Below are positions 7,600 to 12,921 of a stretch of DNA of 12,921 bases, in pieces. The position numbers were made by a program, and so were the translations under genes. The stretch is from contig JAJZOM010000268.1 in NCBI GenBank assembly GCA_021811505.1, forward strand, positions 1-12,921. The letters are read 5' to 3'. The stretch is from Thermoplasmata archaeon. Lineage in GTDB: Archaea > Thermoplasmatota > Thermoplasmata > Thermoplasmatales > Thermoplasmataceae. Under the pieces are notes generated by a model. It saw only the letters and a program-made list of their open reading frames with translations, did not search any database and had not been told where the DNA came from. Position 1 is the stretch's first letter; the number at the start of each line of letters is the position of its first letter.

Positions 7600-9189
7600 T
7601 CATGCACTGATTTTCAATACAGGTATGGCAACTCCATCTCCTCTCGGATCAGAACCGCCGATCACAACTCCATCCTTTGTTTTGAGTGTGATCTGGGCAT
7701 GACCTGTCTGTGAAGAATGCTGTTCCAGAGGCATGATGGACAAACCGTGCAGATCATAATTTTTTAGTTTGTCATAAAGGGGGACTTCTGCCAACATCTT
7801 TCCGGGTTTCTCGTATATTGTACCCGGGAATGCCCATCTTGGGGCATCCAGTGACAGCTGAGGATCAAGGCATCCATCAATCAGTGATCTGATCAGTTGA
7901 ACATGTATCTGTGGTTGAATGTCGCCTCCCATCGTACCGAGTGAGAATTGGAAATCACCGTCTTTTTCAGCCATAGCTGCACAAAGTGTGTGAAACGTCC
8001 TTTTACCTGGCTGCAGAGAATTGTGATGATCTTTCTCAAGTGAGAAATAACAGCCCCTGTTCTGCAGAACAAATCCAGTCCCGGATGGAACAATTCCAGA
8101 TCCAAATCCCATGTAATTGCTCTGTATAATTGAAACAGAGTTCCCGTCTTTATCAGCTATGGTAAAATATGTTGTGTCACCGGGATCAGAAACATTCCGG
8201 TTGTCGTATCGCACTGAATTTCCGGCAAGTAGTTCCCTTGCGTATGAAATATCGGTAAAGTTCTTAGGAAGCTTTTGAAAGGCAGGATCTGCGATGAACT
8301 TTGATCTCTCTTCATATGCAATGAGTCCTGCATGGATTATTTCCAGGAATTTTTCACGTTCATCTGAAGACTTTCTGTTCTCCTGCAGTTCGGATAACAG
8401 ATTGAGCCAGAGTAACACCGTCGCACCCTGACTGTTGGGATTAGTCTCGTAAATATCGTATCCCTCATAATTCGTTTTTAGTGGAGTTTCTACCGTGGTC
8501 TTATGCTGTTTGAAATCATTTTCTTCGAATAGCATTCCCTGGTTCCGGAGCCCCTTGAATATCCGATCAAGCAGATGACCGGAATAGAAGGTGTCAGGGC
8601 CTTCTGAAATGAGATCACCAAGTGTGGCAGCAAGATCCGGCTGTTTGAATATTATTCCCGATCCCAGAAATCTGCCATTCGGCTTAAAAATTTTACCCCA
8701 TCCGTACTCTTCAAGGTGTGGCGCTGAGACTTCAACAGATTTTGAATAGTTATGGGTAACAGGAAATCCGTCTTTCGCAAGTTTCAGTGCAGGTCTGAGT
8801 AAATCCGAAAATTCCATTGTTCCGTAATTTTTTTGAATAATTCCCCATGCGTGAACAATGCCTGGCACAGTGATTGCCGAAAGCTCTCCCCTCTGAGGAA
8901 TGTTCTCAAGCCCAAGCTCTTCGTAATATGGGATTGTAGCTGATTTCGCAGCCCGTCCACTGCCATTGTAATCCATGATTGGCTTACCGTTGATCCTTAT
9001 GAGTGCGAACAAGTCTCCTCCCAGGCCGCAAAGGTTATTCTGTGTAACGCAAAGAGCAGCGCTGGTGGCAATGGCGGCGTCAACAACATTCCCACCTTCC
9101 TCCATTATCCTGGATCCTATAAGGGAAGCCTGCAGGCTTGAGGATGCGGTTACACCGTAAGATGACATGGCATTTGGTCTTGTTCTCAT
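7600..9189 (-). CDS. Gamma-glutamyltransferase-like Ntn hydrolase
   Basis: From the ATG at 9189 this is a 529-residue member of the gamma-glutamyltranspeptidase family, which self-cleaves at a Thr that becomes the N-terminal nucleophile. That Thr is T339 in GDTTYFTIADKDGN. Other family blocks are RIMEEGGNVVDAAIATSAAL near the N-terminus, CGLGGDLFALI, NPNSQGATVLLWLN before the cleavage site, and SGIVPSGTGFVLQNRG and SLGTMGGDIQPQ after it. The Arg region of classical GGT reads DYNGSGRA and the double Ser reads KRTFHTLCAAM, as in GGT-like hydrolases, so glutathione may not be the substrate. No signal peptide is visible, suggesting a cytoplasmic enzyme. The frame is open to a TTG at 9363, but the extra 58 residues look non-native. 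ATG 9189 has a TATA-like box about 24 nt upstream. ATG 9231 is the alternative. Confidence 0.85.
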   Translation of the reverse strand: MRTRPNAMSSYGVTASSSLQASLIGSRIMEEGGNVVDAAIATSAALCVTQNNLCGLGGDLFALIRINGKPIMDYNGSGRAAKSATIPYYEELGLENIPQRGELSAITVPGIVHAWGIIQKNYGTMEFSDLLRPALKLAKDGFPVTHNYSKSVEVSAPHLEEYGWGKIFKPNGRFLGSGIIFKQPDLAATLGDLISEGPDTFYSGHLLDRIFKGLRNQGMLFEENDFKQHKTTVETPLKTNYEGYDIYETNPNSQGATVLLWLNLLSELQENRKSSDEREKFLEIIHAGLIAYEERSKFIADPAFQKLPKNFTDISYARELLAGNSVRYDNRNVSDPGDTTYFTIADKDGNSVSIIQSNYMGFGSGIVPSGTGFVLQNRGCYFSLEKDHHNSLQPGKRTFHTLCAAMAEKDGDFQFSLGTMGGDIQPQIHVQLIRSLIDGCLDPQLSLDAPRWAFPGTIYEKPGKMLAEVPLYDKLKNYDLHGLSIMPLEQHSSQTGHAQITLKTKDGVVIGGSDPRGDGVAIPVLKISA

Positions 9190-9207
9190 AAAAGCCTGAT
9201 CCACATA

Positions 9208-9217
9208 TACAATAAAT
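9208..9217 (-). promoter_or_regulatory. Candidate TATA box of the GGT-like gene
   Basis: On the minus strand ATTTATTGTA lies about 24 nt before the ATG at 9189. Its place supports a leaderless start there rather than at the upstream ATG codons 9231 or 9306. Confidence 0.4.
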
Positions 9218-9367
9218 GTTTGTTTTGACATTTGCCTGCCTAAATTTTGATCAATAACTATTTTCCCAAGAATCGCAGGGTTTTTACACAACTTTTTAAC
9301 TATCATGAGTGAAACGTCCTCGGTATAGCCGGAAGAGGAAGTCGACCATGGCGGAAATTCCAAAGAG

Positions 9368-9375
9368 TTTTAAAT
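9368..9375 (+). promoter_or_regulatory. TATA box of the split-barrel/methyltransferase gene
   Basis: TTTTAAAT is centred about 30 nt before the ATG at 9401. No ribosome binding site is seen between them. Confidence 0.5.
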
Positions 9376-9400
9376 CACCTAACCGTTATTTGTCATTCTG

Positions 9401-10555
9401 ATGAAAAGTGGAGAGACCGTAACTGACCACCTGATGCTTGAAACCGCAAACGGAGAAACTCCTCTGGCCTACGTCAGGCAGGAAGATATCATATATCTTG
9501 TTTCATCGGGATATGAAGCAAGATGGCCATCCCATATTCTCAGGCAAGGAAAAGCTTCAGTAAAAGTTAAAGGCAGCAGATTTGAAACCGATGCACAGCT
9601 CGTAACAGACCAGAATGAACGTAACAAAGTCTTCCAGGAATTTATACATAAATATGGTCAGTCAAAAGTTTCCGAATGGTACTCCGGTTATTCCAGGATA
9701 ATTAAGCTGAATCCTGCAGGAGATATTACGGGACATGATGGCATTTCAAATTATTATACGTGGCTGGAATCGGAATTTGATTCAATTGCATACGAATACG
9801 ACAGACATATCTTTGGCAACAAGATAAATGCGATGCTCAGGGATCGTTCGCTTTCCACGATGACTCGTTCATTCGCAAAATCTGGAAAATTGCTTGAAAT
9901 AGGTTCAGGCACTGGAACTGAGACCATAGAACTTTTGAAGGCTGGCCATGAGATTGTTTCGCTTGATATTTCAACCAAAATGCTGGATGTACTGGAAAAT
10001 AAGGCCAGATCAAGTGGAGTGGAAATCAGGCTGCAAACACGAAAACTCCGGGCAAGTGAACTGGGAAAGGTCCTGGACGAATTCGGCGATCATTATTTTG
10101 ACGGAATATATTCCACTTACGGGGCATTAAACTGCGAACCGGATATCAATTTCCTTCCTGAACTGGCACACAGAGCTCTCAAGCCAGGAGGCAAGATGGT
10201 TGTTGCAGTCTATAATAAGCTCTGTGCATTCGAAATCACGGGTTATCTCCTCAGATTTAAGATCAAGAATGCCTTTTCCAGGCTGTACGACATGATACCT
10301 GAAGGAAAGTCGAGATTCTGCGTTGACACTTATGCTTACACTCTTCCGCACTTCCTGAGTTTATTTGACGGGTATTTTACTGTTGAATCTGTAGAAGGCC
10401 TGCCGGTGCTGATTCCCCCTTCCAATTTCGTGAAATACATGAATAAATTCGATCGGAAATTCGACATGTTGAAGAATATTGACAGGAAAATAGGGAAAAT
10501 CTGGCCATTGACTATGCTCGGTGATCATTTTCTTGTTTCCTTTGTCCGTAAATGA
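9401..10555 (+). CDS. Two-domain protein: F420/flavin split-barrel-like domain plus SAM methyltransferase
   Basis: The 384-residue product has a clear class I methyltransferase domain (about 125-384). Motif I is LLEIGSGTGTET (164-175), an acidic residue ends the second strand in VSLDIS (186-191), YFDGIYSTYGALN is at 222-234, and LKPGGKMVVAVYN is at 250-262. The end GDHFLVSFVRK is common in methyltransferases of this type. The first 105 residues, with TPLAYVRQEDIIYLVSS, then RWPSHILRQGKASVKVKG and a DQNERNKVFQEF helix, resemble the deazaflavin-dependent nitroreductase (DDN) split barrel. Such barrels bind F420 or FMN. I infer a fusion; its substrate is unknown. The gene has its own TATA-like box and T-run, so it is probably monocistronic. 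The methyltransferase call is firm, the N-terminal domain less so. Confidence 0.82.
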   Translation: MKSGETVTDHLMLETANGETPLAYVRQEDIIYLVSSGYEARWPSHILRQGKASVKVKGSRFETDAQLVTDQNERNKVFQEFIHKYGQSKVSEWYSGYSRIIKLNPAGDITGHDGISNYYTWLESEFDSIAYEYDRHIFGNKINAMLRDRSLSTMTRSFAKSGKLLEIGSGTGTETIELLKAGHEIVSLDISTKMLDVLENKARSSGVEIRLQTRKLRASELGKVLDEFGDHYFDGIYSTYGALNCEPDINFLPELAHRALKPGGKMVVAVYNKLCAFEITGYLLRFKIKNAFSRLYDMIPEGKSRFCVDTYAYTLPHFLSLFDGYFTVESVEGLPVLIPPSNFVKYMNKFDRKFDMLKNIDRKIGKIWPLTMLGDHFLVSFVRK

Positions 10556-10575
10556 GAAATTCGAGTTTAGGGCTG

Positions 10576-10581
10576 TTTTTT
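10576..10581 (+). terminator. T-run terminator after the methyltransferase gene
   Basis: Six T residues lie 20 nt after the stop codon of the methyltransferase gene, at the convergent junction with the minus-strand operon. Confidence 0.35.
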
Positions 10582-10798
10582 ACAATGTCTTTTCTTCAGT
10601 TATTATTGCTGCGTGGATTTCCGGAATATCGTAATTCAGGTTTTCAACAATTTTGTCTCCCACCGGGCGACGTCTCATTATGATACCCGCCTTTGATATC
10701 AGGAACAGGAAAGATGATTTCTTTGTGTCGACGCCAAGACATAGGCCATGGTTGGAAAAGAGGTACTTGATGAGGAATCTTTCTGAGTATATCTTCAT
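10580..10798 (-). CDS. Small hypothetical protein, last gene of the glycosyltransferase operon
   Basis: This 72-residue frame starts at ATG 10798, 29 nt after the stop codon of the upstream glycosyltransferase, and ends with TAA at the convergent junction. Its codons (AAG, ATA, AGA, CTC, ATC, GAA) match those of the neighbouring genes. The protein begins MKIYSERFLIKYLFSNHGL, has a central hydrophobic strand SSFLFLISKAGIIM, a basic turn RRRPVGDK, and a tail EIHAAIITEEKTL. I do not recognise a family. A Shine-Dalgarno site is weak (GGAAAAG, about a dozen bases upstream). The opposing plus-strand frame at 10653-10877 is less natural. It could be a real small protein or the remnant of a larger one. 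Confidence 0.45.
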   Translation of the reverse strand: MKIYSERFLIKYLFSNHGLCLGVDTKKSSFLFLISKAGIIMRRRPVGDKIVENLNYDIPEIHAAIITEEKTL

Positions 10799-10827
10799 TC
10801 AACCACTTTTCCTTTCACGGGAGAGTG

Positions 10828-11649
10828 TCAAACCTCTACCTGCCTCCTATCCATATGGTGCCATCTTTCCGGATTGAGGAAACCGTTCAGGAGTTTCGCC
10901 TGGAAAACCGGAGTGTATAGTATATTTCTGAGCTTCCTTGAATTGGACAGCATCAGGAAGACGACAAGAAGTGAATATAAAACCTCCCGTGGGTTAACGC
11001 CTGCAGTTATCCTGATCTGGGCTCCCTGCCATTCAGGCCAGTACCTGTAACTTCTGTAGACTGAGTGATGTTCCATGGAATCTCTGACATACCTGACTTT
11101 AAGCCTATTTTCGCGTAATTTACAATGTATGAAAAAAGTCTCCCTTCCTTCAATGTTCGCAGGAATAAGTACTGATTTGGCCAGATCCAGTCGCATCAAA
11201 GTGAGCCCGAGTGGAATACCGTAATGGAAAATGTGTCCTTTTGCCGATCCTACTACCGCTCCGGTCTTTTCCTTTCTTATGAGTTTAATAGCCTCTTCCA
11301 GAAAATCCTCCCTTTTTATTGTCACATCACTGTCAAGGAAGATCAGGTATTCTGTCCCAGCCATTTCTATGGCCTTGGATGTGGCAAATCCCAGTCCTAC
11401 ATCCTCCTGATAAATCTCGGCTCCATACTTCCTCGCTATTTCAAGGGTACTGTCAGTGCTATTGTGATCCACTATCAACAGCCGGTTAACTGGCAGGAAA
11501 TTACGGGCGGTGGATAGGCACGATTCCAGATATCTGCCCGAATTGAATGTTCGGACAATTACATCTAATCCTTCAATGCCGCAAGAATCAATACTCTGCA
11601 CGTCATCCCCTTTAATTTTAATGGCAGGGTTAACAAGATCCGCTGTCAT
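10828..11649 (-). CDS. Family 2 glycosyltransferase
   Basis: This 273-residue GT-A fold enzyme transfers a sugar from a nucleotide donor. The family elements are LDVIVRTFNSGRYLESCL (28-45), LIVDHNSTDSTLEIARKYGA (58-77), and the donor/metal DxD motif in FLDSDVTIKRED (104-115). A hydrophobic helix (about 213-225) may seat it on the membrane. A basic C-terminal half with HHSVYRSYRYWPEWQGAQIR probably forms the acceptor site. The ATG overlaps the stop codon of the preceding glycosyltransferase in an ATGA, so translation is coupled. It probably acts with that enzyme on one surface glycan. Donor and acceptor cannot be told from the sequence. Confidence 0.88.
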   Translation of the reverse strand: MTADLVNPAIKIKGDDVQSIDSCGIEGLDVIVRTFNSGRYLESCLSTARNFLPVNRLLIVDHNSTDSTLEIARKYGAEIYQEDVGLGFATSKAIEMAGTEYLIFLDSDVTIKREDFLEEAIKLIRKEKTGAVVGSAKGHIFHYGIPLGLTLMRLDLAKSVLIPANIEGRETFFIHCKLRENRLKVRYVRDSMEHHSVYRSYRYWPEWQGAQIRITAGVNPREVLYSLLVVFLMLSNSRKLRNILYTPVFQAKLLNGFLNPERWHHMDRRQVEV

Positions 11650-12524
11650 TGGCCATCCTTCCTTGTGTTCACGATTTTCCAGACATTAAGTTTCGCTCCC
11701 CTTCTAAACGCCTGTCTGGATTTTAGCAACGATAAAACTTCCACTACTCCGGTAAAGAATATGAAAAGTGAATCTTTCGGATATCGTTTAATGAAGTGTA
11801 ACAACACATTCCATGCCGACCGGAAATCCTCTGAAACCAACAGGCTCAGGGAACAATGAACTTTGTTGAATTTCCTGGATTCATAGTGTCCGAAATTTAC
11901 TCTTACTCTCTGTTGAAACAGTTCAGGTAATCTGTCAGGGACAAAATTCCGCACCACAATTTGACGGTCATAAAGAATCCTGAGACCAGAATTGTAAACA
12001 TGGTGACAAAGGAATTCATCATCATTTACAATGTCCTTAAAATTGATCTTCACTGGATTGCGGACCGCCTGAAATTCACCACCGGAAAAAAATCTGCCAT
12101 GGTTTTGCATATAGTCAAGGAATACATCGCGCATGTGCCACATTACACTCCCGACGCGCTCAGCAAAGTTTTCCGGCGCATATGGTTCTACCATAGGTAT
12201 CACCATTCCGACGTTCTCTGCGAATCTCTCTTCACACTTTGAAAAAATATCGGGTTCAAATCTCACATCACCGGATATTATGTAGGTGAAATCGCCTTTC
12301 ACATGCTCAATTGCACGATTAAGTGAGTTGCTCTTTCCAAGCCGTGATTCCTCATAAAGTAAAGTGACTCTCCGGCTGTTCAGTTTTCCTGAGTTGGATT
12401 CAAGGTTAAGCCGACCGCCTACGGCTAGAATAACCTTGTCGACATTGTACTTCTCCAGGTTCTCCATTATGGAATTGAAATCCCTCTGTGATGAATACGA
12501 GAAGAATATGGCAGAGCTCGTCAT
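11646..12524 (-). CDS. Family 2 glycosyltransferase
   Basis: This 292-residue GT-A protein shows the donor-site layout EESRLGKSNSLNRAIEHVKG (58-77), followed by the metal motif as SGDV (84-87) in place of DxD. The acceptor-side NDDEFL (167-172) and the QQRVR stretch (194-198, like the QxxRW motif) follow. A hydrophobic segment at about 243-257 could anchor it at the membrane. The N-terminus MTSSAIFFSYSSQRDF is short, with the first strand already at 29-36 (DKVILAVG). It overlaps the upstream gene by ATGA and the downstream glycosyltransferase by ATGA, so three cistrons form one coupled unit. Sugar specificity is unknown. Confidence 0.87.
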   Translation of the reverse strand: MTSSAIFFSYSSQRDFNSIMENLEKYNVDKVILAVGGRLNLESNSGKLNSRRVTLLYEESRLGKSNSLNRAIEHVKGDFTYIISGDVRFEPDIFSKCEERFAENVGMVIPMVEPYAPENFAERVGSVMWHMRDVFLDYMQNHGRFFSGGEFQAVRNPVKINFKDIVNDDEFLCHHVYNSGLRILYDRQIVVRNFVPDRLPELFQQRVRVNFGHYESRKFNKVHCSLSLLVSEDFRSAWNVLLHFIKRYPKDSLFIFFTGVVEVLSLLKSRQAFRRGAKLNVWKIVNTRKDGQ

Positions 12525-12916
12525 GCATGCCGGCCTCCGGATAATCTCTCCTTCAGATCATGATATTTCTGCGTATCGAGATAGAATTTGTGTATTCCCA
12601 GCACTGCCCTGTATCTACCTTCGTTTCCGACTTTTAAAACTGCCTTTTTCTCGTTTCTCGCCGTCTTGATGTAGATAAATGGTGCCAGAATCAGGAACAG
12701 AACCATGTTGAGGATATGGACTGACGGTCCGGTATTCATATCTACTGGCGTACTCTCTGACCGCCATTGTGGAATATAGCTCCTGATGAATGGGCTTTTT
12801 GAAAGAAGGCTGTCATAGTAGTTCTTTCCTATCAGTGGAATCACGTGATATGAATCTGAAGCAAGAAGGTAATCGCCCTCTTGAGAGAACATCTCATCAG
12901 CAAATTTCTCATCCAT
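12521..12916 (-). CDS. Membrane-associated protein, probably the C-terminal part of a longer gene
   Basis: At least 131 residues are read from an ATG five bases inside the window edge. The gene likely continues beyond it, because there is no room to see a ribosome binding site or promoter. The first part, GDYLLASDSYHVIPLIGKNY (14-33) and PFIRSYIPQWR, reminds me of the region after the catalytic domain in some nucleotidyltransferase-fold proteins; this is a weak impression. A membrane helix follows (about 66-84, HILNMVLFLILAPFIYIKT), then a basic tail with GRYRAVLGIHKFYLDTQKYH. Its stop overlaps the next ATG (ATGA), placing it first of the cistrons visible here. A role in the glycan pathway is inferred from that linkage only. 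Confidence 0.6.
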   Translation of the reverse strand: MDEKFADEMFSQEGDYLLASDSYHVIPLIGKNYYDSLLSKSPFIRSYIPQWRSESTPVDMNTGPSVHILNMVLFLILAPFIYIKTARNEKKAVLKVGNEGRYRAVLGIHKFYLDTQKYHDLKERLSGGRHA

Positions 12917-12921
12917 GGTGA

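Noticed and set aside
9190..9363. N-terminal extension of the GGT-like protein from TTG 9363
   Set aside because: The 58 extra residues do not resemble the family or a signal peptide, and a TATA-like box lies inside them about 24 nt before ATG 9189.
10653..10877. 74-codon plus-strand frame opposite the small protein
   Set aside because: It overlaps the end of the glycosyltransferase gene and its composition is less protein-like than the minus frame.
11224..11517. 97-codon plus-strand frame inside the glycosyltransferase
   Set aside because: It is the reverse-strand shadow of a clear GT2 gene whose motifs are in the minus frame.
1..12921. CRISPR array, tRNA, rRNA or insertion sequence
   Set aside because: No regularly spaced repeats, cloverleaf, rRNA-like segment or transposase was recognised on either strand.

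Overview
The window looks like chromosomal DNA of an archaeon, most likely a member of the Thermoplasmata (Thermoplasma, Ferroplasma or Cuniculiplasma type). The reasons are an adjacent archaeal XPB helicase and Bax1 nuclease-family pair, several genes whose start codon lies about 24-31 nt downstream of an AT-rich TATA-like box with no leader (leaderless pattern), a sequon-rich surface phosphoesterase, and a GGT-like enzyme without a signal peptide. The lineage is an inference. No rRNA, tRNA, CRISPR array or insertion sequence was recognised.

Layout. Positions 2-61 may be the last codons of an upstream gene ending in a CxxC motif. Positions 91-2797 (+) hold a DNA-repair pair: an XPB/Rad25-type helicase and a Bax1/DUF790 protein. 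Their reading frames overlap by 38 nt, and the second starts at a GTG with a strong Shine-Dalgarno site. The Bax1 homologue seems to have lost the nuclease signature residues I expect in this family. On the minus strand, 4471-2990 encodes a secreted, C-terminally anchored phosphoesterase of the acid phosphatase/phospholipase C family. Positions 5570-4653 encode an unrecognised protein with a His/Cys cluster.

After a 425-nt intergenic stretch with a perfect 8-bp dyad, 5996-7534 (+) encodes a 14-helix polysaccharide flippase. A gamma-glutamyltransferase-like enzyme (9189-7600, -) and a two-domain protein (9401-10555, +) are divergent. The latter appears to join a flavin/F420-binding split barrel to a SAM methyltransferase.

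The right end is a minus-strand operon. It holds a partial membrane protein (12916-12521), two GT2 glycosyltransferases (12524-11646 and 11649-10828), each pair sharing an ATGA stop/start overlap, and possibly a 72-residue protein (10798-10580).

Functionally the right two thirds has a cell-surface theme: glycosyltransferases and a flippase for a lipid-linked or exported glycan, and a glycosylated surface phosphoesterase. The left end is nucleotide-excision-repair-like. I see no convincing new multi-gene system. The most notable points are the apparently degenerate Bax1 nuclease site and the split-barrel/methyltransferase fusion.
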